Positions 50,301-56,562 of a DNA stretch of 64,000 nucleotides are shown one piece after another (the stretch's first letter is position 1; each line of letters opens with the position of its first letter). The notes below the pieces were generated by a model. It made no database searches, had not been told where the DNA came from, and was given only the letters and a program-made list of their open reading frames with translations. Source of the DNA: Brasenia schreberi (Eukaryota > Streptophyta > Magnoliopsida > Nymphaeales > Cabombaceae); the NCBI GenBank assembly GCA_036023115.1, contig JAYKKT010000048.1, forward strand, positions 7,646,501 through 7,710,500, given 5' to 3'. The translations under genes and the position numbers were made by a program.

Positions 50301-53300
50301 CTTTGTTCCCTACAGTCTAGTTACATGGGTGTCTGGGAATCAGCGGTCTTAAATGTCAAGAGCCATGGGTATACTATCAAATCCAATGAGTCTCGTGGAG
50401 CAATTACAGAAAAGTTCTCTGATAGTATTATAGTAATTTCTCAGCTTCTCTTGTTATTCTTATTGTAAAAAGTACCTGATTTTTGTCGATCTTCTTAGAA
50501 CTGCTGGAATTATTCTTTTATTGTGTGATGATCTGTACATGATCTGGATATTCTTAAAGCGTTATTCTTTGATGTGTTTTTTGTGATTTGTTTAGTTGAT
50601 GATGTTCATCATAGTATGTAAAGTATGAGATTGTATGTGGAGATGGATAACAGCTCCACATTCATGTCAATAGTCGATGCAAAGTAGCATAACCTCATTA
50701 AAGATGAGAGGATGTGAGGGAAATCTGTATATTATGGAACCAACAAGATGTAAGAAATAACTCTTCAATTGACTTGAAGAGTCTATTCCAAATGATAATA
50801 TCACGATTCAAGAATTGCCAACCAATCAATACACCAAACACTTGGTGTTCAAACACAAGTCAAGTCAAACAAATAACCAATGAATCAAACAAATAATGAA
50901 GGTGTTGTACCAAAATTAAGATATTATTTAATAAAGGTTGTGGCTCTATTTATAGAGTAAGAATTTGAGTTTACAGCAGCAAGAAGAGAAAGAGAGAGAG
51001 AGGACAATTGTTGGGGCTCCCCTAACAGGTACCTTAACTAGCCGTTGGGGGCCAGTTCTTAGCCCATTCTCATATGTCCTTGGCTTGATGATAAAATTTG
51101 GTTCTTGAAATTGTTGAACGGCGAAAATGAGATTTCTTCTTTGAGGTTCAAAGGTTTCATATGACAAATCTTTTTGGGGGCCTTAAAATTCTAAAGGTAT
51201 TCTTACATTTTCTTATCTTCTAGTTCTTCTAAAAAGGTCTATAGTCTCTCTAGGCTTCTTGTTTTCTCCTATTTCTAAATCAGTGTTCTCATCTTGTTTT
51301 CTCTTAATTTTTTCTAGATTTATAACATCATTAAGTAAGGTATATTTTTCTTTATACCTTTCTTCTAGATTTATAAGAAAGATATGTTGTTGAATCTTCA
51401 TGGTTAGAGTCATAGCAGTAGTCTTTTTCTATAAATTTCACATCTCTTGAGACATAATTTGTCTTCTTTTGGATCAAAACACCTATAACCCTTTGTCAAT
51501 TCCATAGCCTAAAAAGACCGTCTATAGCTTTAGGTGACAATTTATCATTCTTATCTGTATAGACAAAACAACTACACCAAAAACTCTCAATTTTCATAGT
51601 TCCGAACAAGTTCAAGCAAATTTTCAAAAAGAGAGATATTACCAAATTGGAAGGAAGGCATCCTATTTATTAGGTATATTATGGTTATGATAGCTTCCGC
51701 CCATAAGTACATAGGTACGTTACTAGCAATAAGAAGAGTTTTAGTCTATATTTTCATTCAAGCAAACCATTTTGTTGTGGAGTTTTCGCGGAAGTTTTTT
51801 GGTATAAAATTCTATGTGTTTTCAAATTATTTTGACATATACTTACCATTGGAATCCAATCTCAAAATCTTAAGAGTAGTATCGAATTGATTTCTAATCA
51901 TGTTATAAAATATCAAAAAGTTTTTAAAGACTTCAGATTTATGTTTCAAAAGATATATCAAAGTATATTTACTAAAATCATCTATGGAAGTCACATAGTA
52001 TCCACTCTTCCTTTAGATATAATAAGAGTCAATTTCCAAACATCGGAATGTACCAACTCAAAAAGTTACTTGTAGTCTTCTACCATCTGTTTTAATATGT
52101 TTTCACTATGACCCTATCCAATCACCTTTTTCGATAAATGATCATGCACCACGTAATTTTGTGATGAGAAAATGACTATACAACCGTTGTCACAAATTTG
52201 ACTAACGGGAAGTATGTTAAGATTGAGTTTCGGTAAAAAACACATATTAAGCAGTTTGAAATCTTTTTTTTTAACTTCTAATTTTTCTACTTGAAGTCTT
52301 GTGCGATCGACTCTAAAAAAGTTTTGGTAAAACCGTTGTAAAAACGTGCTTACAAACAACAAAACTCTTCATTTTTTGTTTCCATTGTTTATAAAGATGA
52401 GTTTTTAAGGGTTACCTCAACCTTGAAAGGATGAAAACAAGAAGGCACAATTTTTTCAAACTCGCTTAAAATCAGACACGTTTCCTAATATAGTCATGTC
52501 CGATGATTTGCTTTCGAGTAGGCTCTGATACCATGTAAAAAATAAATGTTCAATTGATTTGAAGGGTCCACCAAATGATAATATCACGATCCAAGATTCA
52601 CCAACCAATCAATATATGAAACACTTCGTGTTTAAACAAGTCAAGTCAAACAATCAACCAAGGTGTTGTCCCAAAATTAAGATATTATTTAGTGAAGGTT
52701 AGAGCAATAATGAGTGTTTTCAGTAGCAAGAAGGAAAAGTGAGAGAGGAGAGTTGTTTGCGCTCCCCCAACAGGCCGTCTAGTTGGGGTATAATCCCTTG
52801 GCCAGAGCCCTGGTGGTTGAGCTAGATAGACTGAGATCAATGTGCTCTAGTGGCTCGTTTCCTGTTACACTTCAACGCAAGATGCATTTTTTGTCTCAAA
52901 TTTACTTCACTAAGACTAGCTTTAAAAATAATGGTGATAGATCAACAATCAAATACCAATATAATTTATGAGTAGTGAAGCGGTACAACACTTATATAGC
53001 AAAATCTATAGTCAAATGTATCTGATACAGTTAAGTTGTTTTTCAAAACAAATTTATGGTAAAACTTTTTCAAACCTGTAAAAGTAAACTAATGACTAGC
53101 TCCAAAAATGTAGAAAAACTTATCTTTTTAAGTTACAAGGTTTCTGCACTTTTCATCATGGATTGATGTGGGGGTAAGTAAGTTAGTCCTATACAATAAA
53201 ATTCCTATTGGTACTTGGAATATCGGAACATTGATTGACAAACAACTGATAGAGGTGGTAGATAATATGATTAGGAGACCGTGATGAAAAATGCATCCCA

Positions 53301-56300
53301 AGTAGGACTAGAAGATAGCATAAATAAGGTATTTTGAGAGGAGTTAAATAAGTTGATTCAAAGAATTCCACAAGGAGAGATGATTTGTTTGGAAGGAAAT
53401 CTAAATAGATATGTGGGTAAAAGGCATTAGAATATCAAAGTATTCTTAGAAACTATGGTTTTGGAGATTTAAATGAGGAAAGTAAGGAAATTTTAAGTTT
53501 TGGTATGACGTGATCTCTTTATAGTCAATACAAATTTCAGGAAACGAGATGAAGATTTAATTACTTATAAGAGTAGCTTGTCACTAACACAGATTGATTA
53601 TTTTGGTTGTAGAAGAAAAGATAGATCCTATCATAAGGACTGTAAGGTAATTTTAAGAGAAAGTTAACTACCTAACATCGATTTTTAGTTATGAGTTTGT
53701 AAGAAAGGTAGTGACAACAAAGAGTACTAAATGGTGAAACCTCAAAAGTGAGAAAGAAGATATATTTAAATAAAAAGTTCTTCAAAGGAGGTGGTTAGAA
53801 TTATGTAGGAACACCTTTTGATATGTAAAATAATATGATTAAGCATATTAGTAAAGTGATCAAATATATGTTAGGTGAATCTAATAGAGGCATACCGATG
53901 TAAAAGGAAGCTTAGTGGTGGAGTGAAGTTGTGCAAAATTAACGTGAAGAGGACATGTTATTGGGGTTTGCCACTTGATAGACTTATAAGAAAGAAATTT
54001 AAGAAGTAAGAAAGGTTGTCAATGAAACAAAAGCCAAAATTTGAGAGGAATTATATAAAAAACTCAACTCAAAAGAAGGTGAAAGAGATATTTTTAGGAT
54101 AATTAAGGTTAGAGATAGAAAACTAAAAATTTTCTTTTTGTTAGTTGCTTTAAAGATCAAGATGAGAAGATTCTAGTGGATAGAGATGATATGAAAAATA
54201 GATGAAATTTTTTATTTTTATAAGCTTTTTAATGAAAATCTAGGTAGTAGTATTAACTTAGAAGAGCTAACAAACTCAAAAGAGTATAAACCGTAATTTC
54301 TATCAACGTATTCAAAGGAATAAAGTCGAAGAAGCTCTTAAAAGTTAAAATTTATGAGGGTTGGTAAATCTTTAGGACTAGACAATATGCTTATAGAAGT
54401 ATAAAAAATCGGAGATGGGTATCACTTGGTTTACAAGAATATTTAATAAAATATTAAGAAACCCAAAGATGCCTAAGGAATGAACAAAGAGTATAGTTAT
54501 ACCGATACTGGATCTGAATTGGAACCAGTGGTTGAAACCATTGGTTTGGGTCTTTTTTCTATAAGTTCTTTTCTTCAAGATTTTGAACTTTTTATATATT
54601 TTTTGTTCTTTTCCTTTTTGCTCGAACCAGAACATGGATCCAGTTTGTTTTCCAGACATGGTTGTATGTACACTTTTGAATGTTCATAGGTTTATGTTAT
54701 TTTTCACAGATCACAATACCTTATGGACATGCTACCGAGTTTTTGATTGAAGGTCGTAATGAGCAAGGACTTATTTTACGTGCTCAGGATAATTGGTAAG
54801 TGCAATCTGTGCTTGACATTTATTTCTTTTGGATGGGAACCTGTTTAGCTTTTCCACTGCATGATCGATCTTTAGTTTCAATGTATTTACCATCTGTATA
54901 TTGTTTTCCATTCTTAGACAGGATTGTACTTATAGTGCTCGATTGGTTTAAGATATCTGGTGTTTGGTACTTACTCATGCTAATGAAATTGTTTTGCAAC
55001 ATCGTTTGGATGCCATTAACATGGGACTGAAACAAGAAAAAGTTGCTTGCACCTGCACTCTCTGTTCTGAGCCTTTTCAGATTTTCAGTAGATAATTTGA
55101 TTTGTTCTTTCTTTTTCGACAGCTGTTTCTGGTTGTTGGTTTATCACGGTAGATAGCAAAAAAGGATTGATTTTATTGAAAAGGAATATACCTCTTTATT
55201 TGACACTTATTGGTAATTTCATATTGAACAAGTACCCCTAGGCCAACCTCTGGTGGTTTCTTCCTTTTGAATCAACGGTTGAATAACCCGCTTCTTTGTT
55301 TATTGCTTTCCTGCTGCTTTCCTGCAGGTACAGAGACCTCATTGTTCTTACTTTTAGGCTCTTCCAGGTACAGAAACCTTTCTTTTGGTGTTGATCTTTT
55401 TCTATCAATATTTCTAAAAGTACCTTATACAAGATACAGAAGTTCCTATGCCGGATCAGTAAGAACACTTAGCAGCAGACACAATGAAAGAGAGAAAACT
55501 GTTCTTTGGTTTTAATGGCTCATTTTCATTTGTGCTAGACTTTTCTCTTTAATTGGGATATTGAGTTTTTACGGATTAGATTTAGGTTAAACAGGGCCTT
55601 GTATTCTTCTCTTGTTGCTTATCAACTTTGTCAATCAGACATCACGTTTGTGTTCCTACATGCAATGATGATTTCATGACTATGCAGTAGTCACTGCTTT
55701 TGCATTAGCCATGCCTCGCAGCATGGTCATGTGTAAGACAAGAAGGTTTTGAAAACACTCAAAAGTTGATACAGTTACAGAGAAGCGGATACTGCCGAGC
55801 TGTTTTCATCCATTTCCATTATTGGTCCTATGACCCTTCAATGGAATACGGGCGTTTGCCTGTGGTCTCTGAACAAGCATCTTCCCAACAGTGTATTCCA
55901 TGCTATTCTTTCAACTCAACTCGAGAATATGGCATGCCTTTAGAGAGGCGTACTAACTTAACCACCCACTAACGCATTTCTTGGAGTATGCATGAACTGT
56001 GGGGCTGTCAAGACATACCATATTTGAATGTGCACAGGACACAGTATGTGGTGCTCCGATAGTGCTTCACTAACCTTTTAGGGAGAACTAATGGTACACC
56101 TGCAAATAATTTGGTGGGCTTCCACTGATACAATGCTGACAAATCTAGATGGCAGGCGTGGTACTGTACATTGATGATTCTTGCTCACTTGTATTATAGG
56201 AGCATTGAATTCACCTTACCCTGGCAGCTAAAGGTGTTCATTATGTTTTACCAGGCCTCTTACATGTTGGCTAGCGCTTCTTTTTGTCCTCAAAAGTGCT

Positions 56301-56562
56301 TATAGAAAACACTACGTAATTCATAGCTGTAGCAGATAGACATTAATACATTATTATGTACCTATTGTCTAAGGCATTTGAACGTTGTATATTTCAGCTT
56401 TTTATCCATATCATTGCTGCAAGAGATGTCTGGTTTGCTTATAAGCTCTCACAGACTTTGTACGTTTGCTAATTTGGTTGGTCCTGAACCTGGCTGCAGG
56501 CGGTACATTTCAAAAGAAAAGGAAAGAAGAAAGTGCTCTTTTTTAACAAATTGACCTCATAG
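8412..56562 (+). CDS. Host gene: coiled-coil plus AIR9/Ig-like plant protein, 13 exons seen, 5' end missing
   Basis: Thirteen exons (8412-8522, 27500-27541, 27874-28139, 45968-46248, 46339-46460, 46605-46647, 46723-46814, 47594-47642, 49993-50063, 50316-50432, 54710-54795, 55328-55367, 56500-56562) have AG/GT borders and matching phases. They sum to 1,383 nt ending in TAG. The product starts [14 protein letters not shown], has a helical stretch ([17 protein letters not shown]), then a Ser/Pro-rich linker ([13 protein letters not shown]). Next comes a module with [39 protein letters not shown] and FLIEG, ending in a basic tail (KRKGKKK). This matches my memory of a plant-specific family of unknown function whose C-terminal half resembles the AIR9/Ig-like repeat. 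Family members carry a longer N-terminal coiled coil, so at least one upstream exon is missing. A cytoskeletal or scaffold role would be a guess. The gene model is firm; the function is not. No stop or frameshift interrupts it, so it looks functional despite introns of 19 and 18 kb. Confidence 0.85.
8632..8883 (+). repeat. Copia-4 5' LTR
   Basis: It starts TGTTGAGAAGTAATATCGG and ends at or just after TTTTTCA. It matches 26765-27019 over its length and lies 109 bp after the host exon 1 donor. Confidence 0.85.
9201..9867 (+). pseudogene. Copia-4 gag fragment
   Basis: Two frames together give a copia gag N-terminal domain: LDNRNYL, then [30 protein letters not shown] and [16 protein letters not shown]. 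Stops interrupt it, and Copia-1 cuts it off at 9867. Confidence 0.7.
9868..10020 (-). repeat. Copia-1 3' LTR remnant
   Basis: It shares TAACAATCGTGAGTCAC and the next 110 bp with the other LTR. About 250 bp of its inner part is deleted, joining it directly to the RNase H end (ACCGAAAGTTT). Confidence 0.7.
13411..13463 (-). mobile_element. RTE LINE micro-insertion of 53 bp (copy C)
   Basis: It contains only a (CAA)n tract and the last 30-odd bases of the LINE 3' end (CTAAGACTTTTCCCATACTA then GAGGGTCGG). An 18-bp perfect repeat, AACTTAATCCTCTCTAAG, lies at 13393-13410 and 13464-13481. This is an extremely 5'-truncated insertion in Copia-1 gag. Confidence 0.85.
14068..14465 (-). repeat. Copia-1 5' LTR (complete)
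   Basis: On the + strand it runs TGTAATGAATATG to TTTTAACA, next to the primer site. The stretch from 14093 matches 9911-10020 with about 16% differences, mostly C/T and G/A changes. Confidence 0.75.
14768..15454 (-). mobile_element. RTE LINE copy C2, 5'-truncated, in Copia-4 integrase
   Basis: It runs from a (CAA)n tail through the C-terminal coding region (RWFGHIERR area) to just before the FADD motif. ATAGTATA at 14760-14767 and 15455-15462 is the target duplication. Removing the insert joins the copia integrase reading ..[11 protein letters not shown].., like ..VYLIKSKVE.. in Copia-3. One stretch near 14900 is deleted (the KCWKET to RRYEK region). Confidence 0.88.
16680..16957 (+). repeat. 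139-bp tandem duplication within copia RT
   Basis: Units 16680-16818 and 16819-16957 look almost identical, from GGTATGTAAATTACATAAGG to TATTAAGGAGGAAAA. 139 is not a multiple of three, so the duplication shifts the frame. The identity suggests a recent event. Confidence 0.9.
17046..17756 (-). mobile_element. RTE LINE copy F, 5'-truncated
   Basis: A (CAA)n tail at 17046-17062 is followed by the C-terminal coding part (minus strand), up to about 17718. A short second copy of the last 28 bases (TCCTCTGAAGTAACGAAACG then ATCAAACAT) lies at 17726-17755. Diverged and non-coding. Confidence 0.85.
19800..21046 (-). pseudogene. hAT-2 transposase deletion derivative (BED end fused to C-terminal half)
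   Basis: It begins at an ATG (21046-21044) as [18 protein letters not shown] and runs into a BED-type finger ([20 protein letters not shown] then GTRKEV). It passes straight into the C-terminal half: [50 protein letters not shown] and [12 protein letters not shown]. An intron-like gap follows at about 20459-20360. Then come [11 protein letters not shown], the dimerisation motif [20 protein letters not shown], and an acidic tail ([28 protein letters not shown]). The catalytic DUF659 core is missing. A few stops occur, for example in place of the expected Trp in the dimerisation region. This copy could not transpose itself. Confidence 0.78.
21211..24220 (+). mobile_element. RTE LINE copy D, near full length, decayed
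   Basis: The 5' leader starts near ACCCATGTAAGGGATCAC. The endonuclease has [15 protein letters not shown] (about 21598-21642), [12 protein letters not shown] (about 22001-22036) and [14 protein letters not shown]. The RT has [20 protein letters not shown] (23301-23360), [26 protein letters not shown] and [11 protein letters not shown]. The tail is CTTAGTTGTTGTTGT. Numerous stops are present (for example in the 22680-23230 stretch). About 200 bp is missing between the GTHC motif and EMKMLRW (near 23850). Flanks ATTAAAAAAAAA and ATTCAAAAAAAA may be the target duplication. It lies inside hAT-2. Confidence 0.88.
24717..25010 (+). other. ndhB: Plastid-derived DNA (NUPT): inverted fragment of ndhB
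   Basis: The + strand reads [17 protein letters not shown] then [20 protein letters not shown] and, after indels, DNA matching the part of NdhB with [15 protein letters not shown]. NdhB is a plastid NAD(P)H dehydrogenase membrane subunit. The minus strand of the left part also reads [20 protein letters not shown], the same NdhB region. The piece is thus an imperfect palindrome: arms 24732-24778 and 24808-24853 with about 30 bp between. It interrupts hAT-1 between its BED end and its core. It is a nuclear pseudogene fragment. Whether it arrived already inverted is unknown. Confidence 0.8.
25697..25830. repeat. 67-bp tandem duplication
   Basis: Units 25697-25763 and 25764-25830 share GATAATAAGCTTAGGATTAA and what follows, down to GCATTTRTTGTAT, with only a few differences. 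Confidence 0.85.
25831..26560. other. Non-coding stretch with GA-rich tract and inverted motifs
   Basis: 26110-26430 is a long purine-rich (GAGA) low-complexity tract; ORFs on both strands there are composition artefacts. At 26470-26515 the motif CGCTATA recurs in both orientations, hinting at the end of a small DNA element I cannot identify. Confidence 0.4.
26765..27019 (+). repeat. Copia-4 3' LTR
   Basis: It starts CGTTGAGAAGTAATATCGG (first T changed to C), preceded by ACTTGAGGGAGAG, and ends near TTTTTCAGCG. It is about 7% different from the 5' LTR by hand count. Confidence 0.85.
27020..27499. other. Remaining host intron 1 sequence
   Basis: Non-repetitive, T-rich intron sequence between the Copia-4 3' LTR and exon 2, with no coding of its own. 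With 8523-8631 it is nearly all that is left of the original intron. Confidence 0.5.
27500..27541 (+). CDS. Host gene exon 2 (14 codons)
   Basis: A 42-nt micro-exon after TTTTTGCAG and before GTGCTC. It reads [14 protein letters not shown], which continues the helix from exon 1 and fits the 'LFKHLQEKL' position of the family. It sits 19 kb from exon 1 because of the nested transposons. Confidence 0.8.
27653..27687. repeat. (TG)n(TA)n microsatellite in intron 2
   Basis: A run of TG followed by TA repeats, preceded by a (CT)n run at 27641-27652. Simple sequence in the short intron between exons 2 and 3. Confidence 0.85.
27874..28139 (+). CDS. Host gene exon 3 (linker region)
   Basis: The acceptor is ATGCAG and the donor GTAAGG. 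It starts NKLKESQY and continues through a Ser/Pro/Gln-rich, probably disordered segment to SSGS. It leaves two bases (AG) for the next exon. The start KLKESQ..PW is characteristic of the family. Confidence 0.85.
29639..29993. repeat. Diverged tandem duplication, 190-bp period
   Basis: Units 29639-29812 and 29829-29993 share GTGCTTGTRTTG, GTGATAG, GATTATAGTATAG, CAGCTGATTAG (or CAAGCTGATTAG) and GAAATTGTAATTTAGA. Many substitutions and small gaps show it is old. Confidence 0.75.
30505..30540 (+). mobile_element. Possible scrap of RTE LINE 3' end
   Basis: The frame ends [14 protein letters not shown], against [14 protein letters not shown] at the end of the intact LINE protein. The DNA CAAAGAATCCATGTAGC matches. 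Too short to be certain. Confidence 0.35.
32575..32720. repeat. Degenerate short tandem repeats
   Basis: Four rough units, about 35-45 bp each, of a GGTGTAGGGTTTCAAACC / CTTTATCCCTTTG pattern. Origin unknown. Confidence 0.55.
33635..33776. mobile_element. hAT-2-family terminal fragment
   Basis: It begins CAGTGTTGTTTG, identical for 12 bases to the hAT-2 left terminus. It continues into a similar AT-rich tract with repeated aaaaaTCAgTAAAAATCAAGAA-like words, then meets Copia-3. Confidence 0.55.
34429..35013 (+). pseudogene. Copia-3 integrase, longest open stretch
   Basis: 194 codons remain open, covering the rve-type integrase core of a copia polyprotein. FIDDCTRLT carries the first catalytic Asp, RSDNGGEY the second Asp, and the GIGERKNHH region the Glu. 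It ends at a stop before the connection domain. The rest of the polyprotein is in other frames. Confidence 0.75.
35762..36083 (-). repeat. Copia-2 3' LTR (322 bp)
   Basis: From TGTAAATTGGTGTTGATG to ATTACATTAACA. It differs from the partner at 43247-43559 at roughly 27 sites plus one short indel, about 8-9%. Confidence 0.92.
38826..42115 (-). mobile_element. RTE LINE copy E, full length, best preserved
   Basis: The 3' (CAA)n tract is at 38826-38843 and the 5' leader reaches about 42110. Endonuclease, minus strand, 41830-41210 and 41185-40920: [72 protein letters not shown], 40173-38923: [38 protein letters not shown]. The catalytic motif reads FVDD instead of FADD. The C-terminal region has [15 protein letters not shown] and [11 protein letters not shown]. 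Only a few lesions are seen: TGG-to-TGA near 40186, one-base loss near 38937, and breaks near 40590 and 41200. It sits in the protease region of Copia-2. Confidence 0.93.
41760..41910 (-). promoter_or_regulatory. Repeated hairpins in the LINE 5' leader
   Basis: On the + strand, CTACATT and AATGTAG pair around an 8-base loop at 41791-41812 and at 41869-41890. A third, weaker hairpin (CTGCATT .. TGCAG type) lies near 41912. The same pair is present in copies B (about 7912-7933, 8009-8030) and D (21413-21434, 21499-21520). Their position before the protein start suggests a structured leader. Function unknown. Confidence 0.5.
43247..43559 (-). repeat. Copia-2 5' LTR (313 bp)
   Basis: Directly preceded on the + strand by the primer site GCTCTGATACCA. 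It ends ATTACATTAACA, followed by the AGCAG duplication. Confidence 0.92.
44856..45140 (+). repeat. Copia-3 3' LTR
   Basis: It starts TGTTAAAGATAGAAC just after the polypurine tract GAGGGGGAG. The right end, near TTTATATCA, is a guess because no partner LTR exists in the window. Confidence 0.55.
45305..45370. repeat. 33-bp tandem duplication in intron 3
   Basis: Two copies (45305-45337, 45338-45370) of TGGATTTCTATTTTGTGAGG and the next 13 bases, with one difference. Confidence 0.9.
45371..45967. other. Host intron 3, right end
   Basis: Ordinary T-rich intron sequence with a long pyrimidine-rich run before exon 4. No coding or element recognised. Confidence 0.5.
45968..46248 (+). CDS. Host gene exon 4 (linker region)
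   Basis: It follows a TTTGTCAG acceptor and takes up the two carried bases to give S-S-K-N-V-V. It stays open for 93 codons, through [17 protein letters not shown], to a GT donor, leaving one base. An upstream alternative acceptor at 45917 meets a stop in the required phase, which supports this start. Confidence 0.8.
46339..46460 (+). CDS. Host gene exon 5 (start of AIR9/Ig-like module)
   Basis: The acceptor is ATCTGCAG. It reads [24 protein letters not shown] and then [15 protein letters not shown] (two separate stretches), up to a GTAATA donor in phase 0. The Gly-Glu-x-Phe-Pro-Gly and Cys-Gly-[FY]-x-[IV]-Asn-Gly-Thr signatures mark the conserved C-terminal domain. Confidence 0.9.
46605..46647 (+). 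CDS. Host gene exon 6
   Basis: A 43-nt exon reading [14 protein letters not shown], after TAACCAG and before GTAAAG, leaving one base. The W-x-R-x-x-E-D-G-S core is conserved in the family. Confidence 0.9.
46723..46814 (+). CDS. Host gene exon 7
   Basis: After GTAACAG it reads [20 protein letters not shown] and continues to QRRK before a GTAGAA donor, phase 0. LVTADDVD is the strongest signature of the domain. An upstream CCAG at 46694 gives the wrong phase. Confidence 0.9.
47309..47346. repeat. (TA)n microsatellite in intron 7, with TG-rich flank
   Basis: A run of about 18 TA units followed by TGTCTGTGTGTGTG. Overlapping ORFs are artefacts of the repeat. Confidence 0.9.
47594..47642 (+). 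CDS. Host gene exon 8
   Basis: It follows GTCAACAG and reads [16 protein letters not shown] before GTATGT, leaving one base. GEL(V/I)xxFAN is conserved in the family. Confidence 0.9.
47643..49992. other. Host intron 8 (2.35 kb)
   Basis: No clear element. A purine-rich tract at 49140-49330 gives composition-driven ORFs on both strands. Two GGAACTATGGTTC / GGAACTACAGTTCC-like motifs (about 48507, 49595) are short and unexplained. Confidence 0.4.
49993..50063 (+). CDS. Host gene exon 9
   Basis: It follows ATGGACAG and reads [20 protein letters not shown] then VSLS before GTATGA, phase 0. The S-x-GHASF pattern is conserved in the family. Confidence 0.85.
50316..50432 (+). CDS. Host gene exon 10
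   Basis: It follows CCCTACAG and reads [20 protein letters not shown], then [19 protein letters not shown], to a GTAATT donor, phase 0. The W-E-x-A and EKFS motifs fit the family. Confidence 0.85.
50433..50748. other. Start of host intron 10
   Basis: T-rich intron sequence with no recognisable feature before Copia-5. Confidence 0.4.
50749..52876 (-). mobile_element. Copia-5: deleted Ty1/copia in intron 10
   Basis: The right LTR starts at 52534 after a perfect primer site GCTCTGATACCA (52522-52533). The left LTR starts TGTAAGAAATAAC at 50749. They share ATGATAATATCACGAT, CACCAACCAATCAAT (or close), ACAAGTCAAGTCAAACAA and AAATTAAGATATTATTTA. Between them are minus-strand remnants of the protease region (52110-52370), integrase (51500-52080) and a little RT (51060-51180). 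RNase H and most of RT are gone. CAAGA at 50744-50748 and 52877-52881 may be the target duplication. No long ORF survives. Confidence 0.75.
52534..52876 (-). repeat. Copia-5 5' LTR (right end uncertain)
   Basis: It starts TGTAAAAAATAAATG next to the primer site. It aligns clearly with 50749-51060 through about 52780; beyond that the border is set only by the possible CAAGA duplication. Confidence 0.6.
53160..54497 (+). mobile_element. Old RTE LINE copy I, 3'-truncated
   Basis: Diverged homology starts in the endonuclease leader ([32 protein letters not shown]) and has a deletion at about 53283. It continues past an [11 protein letters not shown] stretch and the linker into the start of RT, and stops near AAAGATGCCTAAGGAATG. 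It is much more diverged than the other copies. Stops are frequent. Confidence 0.75.
54710..54795 (+). CDS. Host gene exon 11
   Basis: It follows TTTCACAG and reads [20 protein letters not shown] to RAQDN before GTAAGT, leaving TG. IPYGHxTEFLI is strongly conserved. Intron 10 before it carries Copia-5 and an old RTE copy. Confidence 0.9.
55328..55367 (+). CDS. Host gene exon 12
   Basis: A 40-nt exon after TCCTGCAG. With the carried TG it reads [14 protein letters not shown] before GTACAG, phase 0. The RDxIVLTxRLF motif is conserved in the family. Confidence 0.85.
55368..56499. other. Host intron 12
   Basis: Intron sequence between the last two exons. No element, RNA gene or coding recognised. 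Confidence 0.45.
56500..56562 (+). CDS. Host gene terminal exon
   Basis: It follows TGGCTGCAG and reads [20 protein letters not shown] then TAG. The basic KRKGKKK tail followed by LFFNK is the usual C-terminus of the family. No clear AATAAA was found in the next 150 bases. Confidence 0.85.
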   Translation, partial: AVHFKRKGKKKVLFFNKLTS

